Source of the DNA: a virus
Direction: 5' to 3' (one strand)
Length of the DNA stretch: 21,304 nucleotides
IMG/VR virus record: IMGVR_UViG_3300030106_008047
Coordinates: 1-21,304 of that record
Shown: in pieces, positions 6,207-13,200 of the stretch
Layout: each line of letters begins with the position of its first letter
Numbering within the stretch: position 1 is the stretch's first letter
The notes under the pieces: generated by a model
Seen by the model: only the letters and a program-made list of their open reading frames with translations
Told to the model about the DNA's origin: nothing
Databases searched by the model: none
Made by a program: the position numbers and the translations under genes

Positions 6207-6233
6207 ATTATACCTACATTATAATAAAATCAA
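6207..6233 (-). promoter_or_regulatory. Sigma70-like promoter of the nuclease gene
   Basis: The minus strand shows TTGATT (6233-6228), a 15-bp spacer and TATAAT (6212-6207), then 8 nt to GTG 6198. The TTGAT(A/T)TT start and the 15-bp spacing match the promoter of the GMP reductase operon. Confidence 0.5.
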
Positions 6234-6273
6234 TATTATTTTACAGATCTATAGAACTACGTAGTTTTTTTAT

Positions 6274-6279
6274 TAAATA
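6274..6279 (+). promoter_or_regulatory. Late-type TAAATA box before the holin-like gene
   Basis: ATTAAATA is followed by 7 nt (ATATAAC) and ATG 6287. The spacing is at the long end of the series in this window. It lies in the largest intergenic gap (6199-6286), which otherwise holds only the divergent nuclease promoter. Confidence 0.55.
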
Positions 6280-6286
6280 ATATAAC

Positions 6287-6604
6287 ATGGAGCCGGAAAA
6301 ATCACTTCTAAAAGAATTTCTAAGCGGTGGTTGGGTCGTACCTTTGATAGGGGCCGGCGCAATGTTAGCTCGTCTGCTTTCAGGCGAAAATAATTATACA
6401 TGGGGCCAACAACTTAAAAAGATATTAACTGCCGGTATTTCAGCTGGAATAGCTTGGTTTATACTTGAACAAACAGAAATATCTTCTCTTTATAAAGCAG
6501 TAACATATGGAATTATTGGTGTTATTTCTCCAGAGGTAATTGAAGGCATAGTTAAATTAGGTAAAAAGTTTGCAGATAATCCTGAAAAGGTTATTAAAAA
6601 ATAA
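6287..6604 (+). CDS. Holin-like membrane protein
   Basis: A 105-aa protein with three hydrophobic segments at about residues 16-31 (WVVPLIGAGAMLARLL), 46-60 (ILTAGISAGIAWFIL) and 69-82 (LYKAVTYGIIGVIS), a short charged N-terminus and a basic C-terminal tail (KKFADNPEKVIKK). Size, topology and the 'GIIGVISPEVIEGIVK' end resemble phage holins of the LydA/holin III type. These form pores in the inner membrane to start lysis. The next gene, another small membrane protein, overlaps by one base, as in lysis cassettes. No endolysin is visible nearby. The late-type promoter fits. The assignment is by topology and resemblance, not by a decisive motif. Confidence 0.6.
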   Translation: MEPEKSLLKEFLSGGWVVPLIGAGAMLARLLSGENNYTWGQQLKKILTAGISAGIAWFILEQTEISSLYKAVTYGIIGVISPEVIEGIVKLGKKFADNPEKVIKK

Positions 6605-6849
6605 TGAAACCGAAATATCTAGTTTATATTCTAGCTGCTATGATACTAGCGTTCGTTATTAGAGGATACTTTTGTGTTGACATGGTTAATGTATATTTGG
6701 ATGCTCTAAATAAGGGAGCGTTACCATCTGATGGTGATTTATATTGCACGGTAACAGAAAATGTTGAAGGTTTTAAAAAGCATTTACTTCTTTCTGGTGT
6801 CTTTGCGATAGTAATTGCTGTTTGTTGCCGGTTAAAAGCACCAAAGTAA
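6604..6849 (+). CDS. Small two-TM membrane protein, possible lysis accessory
   Basis: An 81-aa protein with hydrophobic stretches at about residues 5-19 (YLVYILAAMILAFVI) and 61-75 (LLLSGVFAIVIAVCC). They are separated by a 40-residue loop with two cysteines (FCVDM, DLYCTV), which may lie in the periplasm. The start codon shares its A with the holin stop (TAATG), so translation is probably coupled. I recognise no family. Position and topology suggest an antiholin, a spanin-like subunit or another lysis helper; no lipobox is seen. The stop codon TAA is part of the TAAATA promoter box of the next gene. Confidence 0.55.
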   Translation: MKPKYLVYILAAMILAFVIRGYFCVDMVNVYLDALNKGALPSDGDLYCTVTENVEGFKKHLLLSGVFAIVIAVCCRLKAPK

Positions 6850-6850
6850 A

Positions 6851-6856
6851 TAAATA
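6851..6856 (+). promoter_or_regulatory. Late-type TAAATA box before the repeat protein
   Basis: TAAATA-TAAGT-ATG gives a 5-nt spacing. A second overlapping copy lies at 6847-6852 (TAAATAAATA), whose first three bases are the stop codon of the preceding gene. Confidence 0.65.
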
Positions 6857-6861
6857 TAAGT

Positions 6862-9303
6862 ATGGGAAAGAAGATATCTCAGCTTACTATTGCTAGCACT
6901 CCATATGAAGGCGAAGAGCTTTTCGCTATGGTTGAAGATAGTGCTACTGTAGCAGCTCCAATTAGTTCATTTCAATCATTTTTATCAGGTCAAGATCACT
7001 TAGCATCACCGCATAAAAATAATAATTTTGTTTGTGATCAAACAGTAGCAGGTACTATTAGTGGTGAAAAATTAAACATAGGTACCCAGAATAATGCTTC
7101 TTTAGGTACTGGAGCTTCTATCGCAGGAGGATTTAAACAAACAGCAACATCTAACCATACTTTTATTGGAGGCGGTTGCTGTAATACTACTACTGGTAAT
7201 GAGTCTGCTGTAGGTGGGGGGTTAAAAAACACTAACGCTGCATGTTTAGGTTTTATTGGAGGTGGCGAATGTAATGAAATTACTAGTGCTGGTCTTTGTT
7301 CCACAGTGGTAGGTGGTTTTGATAACTGCACTATTGCGGATTTGACAGTTATCGGTGGAGGTAATCAAAACAGTATATCTAACGATTGTAGTTTTATAGG
7401 AGGTGGTAGTAAGAATAAGGTGACTTCAACTGCTAAGACATCCACCCTAGTAGGAGGTGAAGATAATACTATAACAGGGTGCCATGCATTTTTAGGAGCA
7501 GGAGACTCTAATAACGCTAGAGGGTGTTATTCTACTTTAGTTGGTGGAGTCAGTTCATGTGCTATTGGTAAAGCTTCTTTTGTTGGAGGAGGAACTTGCA
7601 ACTGTGTGACTGGTTTAAGTGCTTTTGCTGGTGCAGGTCATATTAATAAGTCTACCGGAGATGCAAGTGCAATAGTAGGTGGTAGTACAAATACAGCTTC
7701 TGGAAGTGCTTCATTTATTGGAGGAGGATCAAGTAATACCGCTTCAGCTAAAGAGTCTGTAGTTGGTGGTGGTTTTAACAACACTGCAGAAGGTCCTTGT
7801 GCTACTAAAGGCTGTACGACTATAGCGGGCGGTGAAACTAATATAGTTTCACAATGCTGGGGATTTATTGGAGGAGGATGTAACAATACTGTAAATGGTG
7901 TTGGTGGAGTTGTAGCTGGTGGTGTTGCAAATACATCAGATGCTGATTATACTTATGTTGGAGGAGGTCAATCAAATACACATGGTAATTCTACCCACGG
8001 AGCAATTGTAGGTGGGTGTGGAAATGTTCTATTAGGAGTTTGCACAGCAATAGTAGGAGGTAAATCTAACTTAACTTCAACAAATACAGATTATGGTATT
8101 ATTGGAGGAGGACAATCTAACGCTATTCAATCAAATGCCTGCTGGGGATTTGTTGGTGGTGGTTGTGGAAACAAAGTATGTGATGATCACGGTACTGTTG
8201 CTGGAGGAAGTGGTAATTGCGCCGCCGGAGCATGCTCTAGTGTAGGTGGTGGAGAAGGTAATAATATAGCTACTGGAAATCATGCAACTATAGCCGGAGG
8301 ATGTGGTAACTATAGTTGTGTTGCTGGTGATTTTATAGGAGGGGGAATTAGTAACTGCGGTACTGCTAGTTCTGGTGGTTGCAACGTTATAGTAGGGGGA
8401 ATGAGAAATACTTTAACAGGGGCTGCAAGTGCATCAGTTATTGTTGGAGGCATTAATAATACAAGTTGCGGTTATGGATCGTTTTTAGGAGGTGGAGGTA
8501 CTAATAATTCAGGTTGCTCTGATGGTTACTATAGTGTAATAGTTGGAGGATCAAGTAATTGTGTTTGCGGAGTTTATGGAATTGTAGTTGGTGGACAACA
8601 AAATACTACAGACAGTTCATGTGGCTTTTTAGGAGGCGGTTGTTGCAACATGGTTTGCACTACGGCGACAGGAGGAGTTGTAGGAGGCGGTATTTGTAAC
8701 ACATTAGTAGGAAAAGAATCAGTAGTTGTAGGTGGGTGTCAAAATTGTACCAATGAAGACTGCCATGCATTTATAGGAAGTGGTCACGGGAATACTATTT
8801 GCAATTCTGCGCATTGCGCAGTTTTAGTAGGCGGTAGTAGTAACGAAATAAGAGCTGGAGGTGCTTTTGTTGGTGGTGGTAATTGCAACCGAGCTTGTTC
8901 ATGTTGCTCTGTTATAACAGGGGGATCTGAGAATGTAGAAGACGGTACGTGTTTAAATACTATAGACGGAGGTTATAATAATTCTATTTGTTATAGTTCT
9001 TTAGCTTCAGGAACTGTTGCTGGTCAAAACAACTGTATATGGAATTCGAATTTTTCATCTATAGCGGCAGGATGCAATAATAGTTTATCTGGTGGTTATG
9101 GATTTGTTGGTGGAGGTAGGAGTAATATAATTAAAAATGCACATACTGATGCTGCTATAGTAAACTCTAATATTACCTCAGTTTCTTCGTGCATGCTCCA
9201 CGCAAATTCGTTATATTTAAAAAATCTACCTACAACTGATCCAGGAGTATGTGGTGTTATATGGTCAGATAGTGGTGCTTTAAAGGTATCTAGCGGTTGT
9301 TAG
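6862..9303 (+). CDS. Cysteine-rich GGG-repeat fibre-like protein (813 aa)
   Basis: The N-terminus (KKISQLTIASTPYEGEEL, about residues 3-20) is of the 'KISQL..' type common at the start of marine phage tail-fibre and appendage proteins. From about residue 88 to 745 it is built from roughly 43 short units of the form [ILVA]GGGxxN followed by about 10 small polar residues. The units often alternate between a Phe/Tyr-preceded 'F-IGGG' and a 'VVGG' type. This recalls YadA-head-like or beta-solenoid repeats of trimeric adhesins. The C-terminus has LYLKNLPTTDPGVCGVIWSD, a motif I associate with marine phage appendage proteins. By hand count 53 of 813 residues are Cys (6.5%), very high for a phage protein and placed mostly within repeat units. 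It probably is a virion appendage or receptor-binding fibre. Its neighbour downstream is a glycosyltransferase. Confidence 0.75.
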   Translation: MGKKISQLTIASTPYEGEELFAMVEDSATVAAPISSFQSFLSGQDHLASPHKNNNFVCDQTVAGTISGEKLNIGTQNNASLGTGASIAGGFKQTATSNHTFIGGGCCNTTTGNESAVGGGLKNTNAACLGFIGGGECNEITSAGLCSTVVGGFDNCTIADLTVIGGGNQNSISNDCSFIGGGSKNKVTSTAKTSTLVGGEDNTITGCHAFLGAGDSNNARGCYSTLVGGVSSCAIGKASFVGGGTCNCVTGLSAFAGAGHINKSTGDASAIVGGSTNTASGSASFIGGGSSNTASAKESVVGGGFNNTAEGPCATKGCTTIAGGETNIVSQCWGFIGGGCNNTVNGVGGVVAGGVANTSDADYTYVGGGQSNTHGNSTHGAIVGGCGNVLLGVCTAIVGGKSNLTSTNTDYGIIGGGQSNAIQSNACWGFVGGGCGNKVCDDHGTVAGGSGNCAAGACSSVGGGEGNNIATGNHATIAGGCGNYSCVAGDFIGGGISNCGTASSGGCNVIVGGMRNTLTGAASASVIVGGINNTSCGYGSFLGGGGTNNSGCSDGYYSVIVGGSSNCVCGVYGIVVGGQQNTTDSSCGFLGGGCCNMVCTTATGGVVGGGICNTLVGKESVVVGGCQNCTNEDCHAFIGSGHGNTICNSAHCAVLVGGSSNEIRAGGAFVGGGNCNRACSCCSVITGGSENVEDGTCLNTIDGGYNNSICYSSLASGTVAGQNNCIWNSNFSSIAAGCNNSLSGGYGFVGGGRSNIIKNAHTDAAIVNSNITSVSSCMLHANSLYLKNLPTTDPGVCGVIWSDSGALKVSSGC
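7120..9130 (+). repeat. About 43 degenerate protein repeats of the GGGxxN type
   Basis: The repeated unit is visible at protein level as [ILVA]GGGxxN every 14-20 residues. At DNA level the copies are strongly diverged (ggaggagga, ggtggtggt, ggcggt variants), so the array is old or kept by selection on the protein rather than freshly duplicated. Boundaries are approximate. Confidence 0.75.
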
Positions 9304-9348
9304 GAATATATAGTTGAATAATATCTATGCTGTAATAAATCATATAGT

Positions 9349-10251
9349 ATGGCTACTACAGTTTTTCACATTGAAGGAGGTATAGGTAAAAATATTGCTG
9401 CAACTGCTGTTATTGCTGCGTATAAAAAAGCTAAGCCTGAACGTAAGATTATAGTTGTATCAGCTTGGGCTGAAGTTTGGATGAATAATCCTAACGTTTC
9501 TAGATTTTATGTTATAGGAAATACACCTTACTTCTATAAAGATATTATTCAAGGTAAAGATGTTGAAATATATTCAGCTGATCCATATCGAACTACAGAT
9601 CACATTACTAAGAAAACGCATCTTATTAAGACTTGGTGTAAGATGGCCGGAGTAAAACATAACGGTGAAGGCCCTGAATTAAACTTTAACTTTAGGGAGC
9701 TAGAAGAAGGAGCAGCTTATATCAATCAATTTAAAACAGATGATCGACCTACTTTACTTTTTCAACCTTTTGGAGGACCAGGACCTGATCACCAACAACA
9801 CCCATACTCTTGGACGAGAGATATGCATCCTAACCAAGCTCAAGAAGTAATTAACAAGCTAGCTGAAAGATATAATATTATTCACCTTTGCTATGAGTTT
9901 CATCCAAGATTACAAAATTGTCATCGCTTTGATAAGACTGTCGGTAAAAAGGCTTTATTTGCCATGACGGGTAATGTCAATAAAAGGTTGTTTATTGACT
10001 CCTCTTTACAGCATGCTGCAGCAGCATTAGGTCAGAAGTCTACTGTATTGTGGATTGCTACTCAGCCTAAAATTTTCGGCTATAAGATTCATAATAACAT
10101 TGGACCTAAGAAAGAATATCTAGACGGTCATATTGATTCTTATCTCTTTGACTATAATTTTACAGGTACCATTTACGAGTGTCCGTATAAGTCTATTGAA
10201 GAACTACATGATGTAGATGCTATTGTTAAAGCTGTTGATCAACAAGCTTAA
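9349..10251 (+). CDS. GT9-like glycosyltransferase (heptosyltransferase fold)
   Basis: A 300-aa protein with a GT-B appearance. The N-terminal domain starts with FHIEGGIGKNIAATAVIAAY (residues 6-25) and continues with IVVSAWAEVWMNNPNV (35-50), like the beginning of ADP-heptose:LPS heptosyltransferases. The C-terminal domain has FIDSSLQHAAAALGQKSTVLW (215-235, read in parts), the equivalent of the GT9 'D-S-xxxHxAAALGxPTVxLW' sugar-nucleotide site. GT9 enzymes transfer heptose or related sugars. Acceptor and donor here are unknown; a virion fibre or a host surface glycan is possible. It is next to the repeat protein and could use a product of the sugar-nucleotide operon. A degenerate box (TAAATC, 9336-9341) sits 7 nt before the ATG. 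The end overlaps the convergent gp14-like gene by 4 nt. Confidence 0.72.
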   Translation: MATTVFHIEGGIGKNIAATAVIAAYKKAKPERKIIVVSAWAEVWMNNPNVSRFYVIGNTPYFYKDIIQGKDVEIYSADPYRTTDHITKKTHLIKTWCKMAGVKHNGEGPELNFNFRELEEGAAYINQFKTDDRPTLLFQPFGGPGPDHQQHPYSWTRDMHPNQAQEVINKLAERYNIIHLCYEFHPRLQNCHRFDKTVGKKALFAMTGNVNKRLFIDSSLQHAAAALGQKSTVLWIATQPKIFGYKIHNNIGPKKEYLDGHIDSYLFDYNFTGTIYECPYKSIEELHDVDAIVKAVDQQA

Positions 10252-11045
10252 TAATACGAGCCGTAAATATCTGTATCATTTACATCCATATCCATAACAT
10301 CGGTCTTTGATACATTATCGATATTATAAGGATCCTCTTCTGTAGGATACGTCTTACCATCTGAGGTGAGTTGATCAGTAAGGGTAGTAGAAAGAATACC
10401 ACTGAAAGAATTATCGTAAATTTGCTCATTTACTTTCTCACTCGACAACCCGTTCTGGAAAGTATAATCTAATCTCTTGCCTCTTAATCTATATATATAA
10501 TGACCTAAAATAGGATTAAGAGCTGACATATCTTGATCCATTCTCTCTGTTATTTCATATTGTACAGAGCCTCTTCCATTTGGACGATCGCAACCTAATA
10601 CTGTTAAATCGATTACATCTCCAGCTTTAGGTTCTATTGACTGACCAACTGAAGCATAATCAAAATAATCAGAAGCAGCTGTTTCAAACGTACTTATGTG
10701 TACAAAGGCAGTGAATTCATCTCCTGGGTCAAAACCAAACTTAGTTAAACTTAATGCATCGTCACTTAATTCAATATACATTTGTATTCCTGAAAGAGGT
10801 CCTTGGAACTGCTTTACTGTATCTTCTCCGTATAATAAATCTGCAGCAGATAGATTAAAAGTATTAATGTAGTAATCTACTGGAATACCAAAATTATTAA
10901 TTAAGTCGTTAAATGCTTGATCAAAGACAAGTTGCTCTGCTTGTAAATTAGACGGGTTAACTAACTTACCGCAATTTGGTATAGCTGTTGCCGCTAATAC
11001 CTCTTCCGGTGTGCAGTTTAATCTATTTTGATTACATACAGACAT
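10248..11045 (-). CDS. 14: T4 gp14-like neck protein
   Basis: A 265-aa protein matching T4 gp14 (256 aa) in length and in recognisable landmarks: VDYYINTFNLSAADLLYGED (residues 56-75) parallels the T4 'CYYVPREYVSPDLIFGED' segment. It is followed by a FGFDPGDEFTAFVHISTF segment matching T4 'FGMQVQDEVTLSI', then PKAGDVIDL and a VQYEITE strand matching 'PKEGDLIYF' and 'FEINWVE'. In T4, gp14 joins gp13 in the neck that closes the DNA-filled head and receives the tail. It is second in a minus-strand operon with one base between the upstream stop and its ATG. AAAGAG about 5 nt before the ATG may act as a ribosome-binding site. Comparison is from memory of the T4 protein. Confidence 0.75.
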   Translation of the reverse strand: MSVCNQNRLNCTPEEVLAATAIPNCGKLVNPSNLQAEQLVFDQAFNDLINNFGIPVDYYINTFNLSAADLLYGEDTVKQFQGPLSGIQMYIELSDDALSLTKFGFDPGDEFTAFVHISTFETAASDYFDYASVGQSIEPKAGDVIDLTVLGCDRPNGRGSVQYEITERMDQDMSALNPILGHYIYRLRGKRLDYTFQNGLSSEKVNEQIYDNSFSGILSTTLTDQLTSDGKTYPTEEDPYNIDNVSKTDVMDMDVNDTDIYGSYY

Positions 11046-11046
11046 T

Positions 11047-12078
11047 TTATCTCTTTGCTAACATTCCACATTGGTTACCTTCTTCGTCTTCAAACATCTT
11101 TACTTGTACTCCAGAATTACCTAGTACTTTTGTTTCACCAGAAGAATAATCAACACCATAAGTGTTTAAAGTATCAAATAAAGGCATGCCCATAAGTTTA
11201 ATTTGACTTGCAGCTCCGTTTAGTAAATTGTTTACATGAGGACACTGATGATTATATTTTTTAGGTAAAGTGTTAAGGTGTTTTTTATTTAAACCAACCC
11301 TATTAATATTTTTACCTACTCTCATATGAGGATTTAGAAGCTCCTCTCCCTGATAATATTCAAAATATGTCTTAAAGTTTTCCATATAAATCTTATCATA
11401 TGATGTAGCTATCAGATCAATTAATTTTTCTATGACTTTTGTATTACGAAGAACTTTAAAAGCTAAATTCTCTATACTGAATTCTCCTTCTCTTGCTAGA
11501 CCTCTCTTTCTCATTTTTGAGATCTTATCCTTGAGTTTTTTAGCAACTTGATTTAATTTCTTTGCCTCTTCTCCTTTAACATTCTTAACCTTTTCTTCTA
11601 ATATCTGAGTATCCTTAACAAACGTATTTGCTTTTTTATATACATCCTTTAAATCAACTGAAGGTGGGTCATATGTAGGCTTAGTTATCCACTCATCATC
11701 TTGAATCGAATATAACCCTGAAGCAGTATGAGGTTCATCCTTATCCTGAACATACATCTCTACGTCATGACCTCTAAAATTTATATTATGACGTTGATTC
11801 CATATAAATCTCTTTCCATCTAATGCATCTTTAACTAAGTCTTCATCATCATTGATATCTTTATAATCAATTAATACATGAACGTCTAAATCAGAAAAAT
11901 CGTTATAGTTATAATTACTATTACTACCAGTTAAAGTAATATCATATATCTCTACATCGTTTAAATCTAACTCATTTATAAAATCTGAAGTAATAGCTAA
12001 TAATTTTTGTCTTATTGTTGGATCAAAGCTATCTTCAGACCAAAACTTTTCATTTAGAGTTTTGTTGTAGATCTTCAC
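11047..12078 (-). CDS. Nucleotidyltransferase-fold protein in the neck operon
   Basis: A 343-aa protein starting at GTG 12078, fixed by a TAAATA box 5 nt upstream. The N-terminal domain has the Pol-beta-type nucleotidyltransferase signature LTGSNSNYNYNDFSDLDVHV (residues 49-68): Gly51-Ser52 and the metal-binding D63/D65. GHDVEMYVQ (103-111) supplies a possible third acidic residue. A helical, Lys-rich middle region (about 150-195) may be coiled coil. The C-terminal 100 residues, with two Cys and NGAASQIKLMGMPLF, are not recognised. The fold transfers NMP to proteins, RNA or small molecules; the target is unknown. It is co-transcribed with the gp14-like gene and has a late promoter, so it may be a virion or assembly-stage enzyme. 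Confidence 0.75.
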   Translation of the reverse strand: MKIYNKTLNEKFWSEDSFDPTIRQKLLAITSDFINELDLNDVEIYDITLTGSNSNYNYNDFSDLDVHVLIDYKDINDDEDLVKDALDGKRFIWNQRHNINFRGHDVEMYVQDKDEPHTASGLYSIQDDEWITKPTYDPPSVDLKDVYKKANTFVKDTQILEEKVKNVKGEEAKKLNQVAKKLKDKISKMRKRGLAREGEFSIENLAFKVLRNTKVIEKLIDLIATSYDKIYMENFKTYFEYYQGEELLNPHMRVGKNINRVGLNKKHLNTLPKKYNHQCPHVNNLLNGAASQIKLMGMPLFDTLNTYGVDYSSGETKVLGNSGVQVKMFEDEEGNQCGMLAKR

Positions 12079-12083
12079 ACTTA

Positions 12084-12089
12084 TATTTA
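12084..12089 (-). promoter_or_regulatory. Late-type TAAATA box of the nucleotidyltransferase/neck operon
   Basis: The minus strand reads AATAAATA-TAAGT-GTG, a 5-nt spacing. The box starts only a few bases after the T-run of the preceding terminator, so one unit ends where the next begins. Confidence 0.65.
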
Positions 12090-12091
12090 TT

Positions 12092-12126
12092 AAAAAAGCC
12101 CGTAGAGGACTACTCTACGAGCTTTT
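12092..12126 (-). terminator. Rho-independent terminator
   Basis: Arms 12098-12107 and 12113-12122 form a 10-bp stem with one mismatch around a 5-base loop. On the minus strand the stem is followed by six T. It ends the transcript of the acidic-protein gene. On the plus strand the stem is followed by TTTT, so it may work in both directions. Confidence 0.85.
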
Positions 12127-12148
12127 AATTGTTAATATTTGAGTTTTT

Positions 12149-13168
12149 TTATGCTCCTGGAATAGATCCAAGCTTCGTATTTCCAACAGTATTTTTCTTA
12201 CCCATGTCAACTTCATGCTTAAGAGTAGATCCAGCGTCAACGCCGTAACCTCCACCGTCTACATCAGTTGCAGCTCCAGCAGATTTTAATTTACCTACTT
12301 TATTCTTACCACCATGTCCGTAATTGACATCATGCTTAAGAGTTGATCCAGCATCTACACCGTAACCACCTCCATCTTTCATTGCTGCTTCTTCATCCTC
12401 TTCAAACTGTGTATCAGTTACTTCTTCAACATCAACATCGATATCAACTTCAGTTTCCTGTTGTGCGATGGCTGTTTGTAAGATGTTACAAAGGGTTTGT
12501 GCTAATTCACCGGGAATGGAAACTGCGATAGTTTCAGGTACTTCATCAACCTCTACGTCGGTCTCAATTCCTAAAGCTTCAATGTCTGTAATATCTTCAG
12601 CATCTTCGCCAAAGTTTTCATTAACCATTACCTTATTATAAAGTTTATCAAATACGGAAGTCTTACTCATAAAATTATTTAGGCCATCTCGTGCAATTTT
12701 CTCGTGTTCTTCTAAAAATTCTTCATCTTCTTCATCTTCTTTACCTTTTTTACCCTTCTTTTTATCTTTTAGAGCTTTTTCCATTGACTCGTCAGTATCT
12801 CCATCTCCATCTACATCTGGATAATCTGGTCTTTTTTCTTCTTCATCTTCTTCAGGTCCAACGTTGCCTGTATAAGCTACTTGACCAAATGTTGGACCAG
12901 TAGGCTCAGGCTCATTACAATCACCTGGATCATTACCATCTCCATATGTATAACCTTTAATATTATAGATGTTATCTTTTTTGTCTTTTTCAGACATTTT
13001 TGTAATATCAACTAATGGTGGTCTAAATCCACCCTTTTCTTCAGGTCCACCTTGAATTAATGGTGCTTCACCTGTTGTACCTGGAGGTACATCTTCGCTA
13101 ACAATTACTTTATTAAACACATCTTTATATGCTTCTCCTAATGACATGAAGTCTTTACTTTTTGACAT
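12149..13168 (-). CDS. Acidic, low-complexity virion-like protein with duplicated motifs
   Basis: A 339-aa, largely disordered and very acidic protein of unknown function. Three internal patterns are visible. DVDGDGDTDESM (residues 118-129) looks like an EF-hand or dockerin-type calcium loop. FNKVIVSED (18-26) resembles YNKVMVNEN (177-185), suggesting a repeated N-terminal module. A nearly identical 20-residue unit beginning DGGGYGVDAGSTLKH occurs at 265-284 and 304-323. A KDKKKGKKGK patch separates two Glu/Asp-rich blocks. Acidic proteins of this sort occur among structural or scaffold-like proteins of T4-like phages, but I cannot name this one. It has its own late box and terminator and is divergent from the terminase. 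Confidence 0.65.
   Translation of the reverse strand: MSKSKDFMSLGEAYKDVFNKVIVSEDVPPGTTGEAPLIQGGPEEKGGFRPPLVDITKMSEKDKKDNIYNIKGYTYGDGNDPGDCNEPEPTGPTFGQVAYTGNVGPEEDEEEKRPDYPDVDGDGDTDESMEKALKDKKKGKKGKEDEEDEEFLEEHEKIARDGLNNFMSKTSVFDKLYNKVMVNENFGEDAEDITDIEALGIETDVEVDEVPETIAVSIPGELAQTLCNILQTAIAQQETEVDIDVDVEEVTDTQFEEDEEAAMKDGGGYGVDAGSTLKHDVNYGHGGKNKVGKLKSAGAATDVDGGGYGVDAGSTLKHEVDMGKKNTVGNTKLGSIPGA
12214..12259. repeat. 46-bp direct repeat, copy 1
   Basis: It begins catgcttaagag and encodes the GGGYGVDAGSTLKH unit on the minus strand. It matches the copy at 12331-12376 with only a few base changes, mostly at third codon positions, which points to a fairly recent in-frame duplication or to conversion between copies. 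Confidence 0.8.
12331..12376. repeat. 46-bp direct repeat, copy 2
   Basis: Second copy of the in-frame repeat inside the acidic protein gene. The distance between copy starts is 117 bp (39 codons), which keeps the frame. Confidence 0.8.
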
Positions 13169-13173
13169 GTAAT

Positions 13174-13179
13174 TATTTA
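13174..13179 (-). promoter_or_regulatory. Late-type TAAATA box before the acidic protein
   Basis: The minus strand reads CATAAATA-ATTAC-ATG, a 5-nt spacing. It is divergent from the terminase box at 13190-13195. Confidence 0.65.
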
Positions 13180-13189
13180 TGCTCCTTAT

Positions 13190-13195
13190 TAAATA
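13190..13195 (+). promoter_or_regulatory. Late-type TAAATA box before terminase
   Basis: ATTAAATA-TTTCT-GTG places the box 5 nt before GTG 13201 and decides the terminase start. The longer open frame from 13162 would run through both divergent promoters. Confidence 0.65.
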
Positions 13196-13200
13196 TTTCT

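Noticed and set aside
7038-7886. Minus-strand Pro-rich open frames (7038-7331 and 7638-7886)
   Set aside because: The proline runs are the complement of the GGN-rich glycine codons of the repeat protein. They are shadows.
6862-9303. CRISPR-like array
   Set aside because: The repeats are in a single intact coding frame, vary strongly at DNA level and lack constant spacers.
9304-9348. Exact late promoter box before the glycosyltransferase
   Set aside because: Only TAAATC with 7-nt spacing is present, so it was not counted among the fourteen exact boxes.
12343-12903. Two plus-strand His/Leu-rich open frames
   Set aside because: They are the reverse complement of Asp/Glu-rich coding sequence in the acidic protein gene and have no start context.
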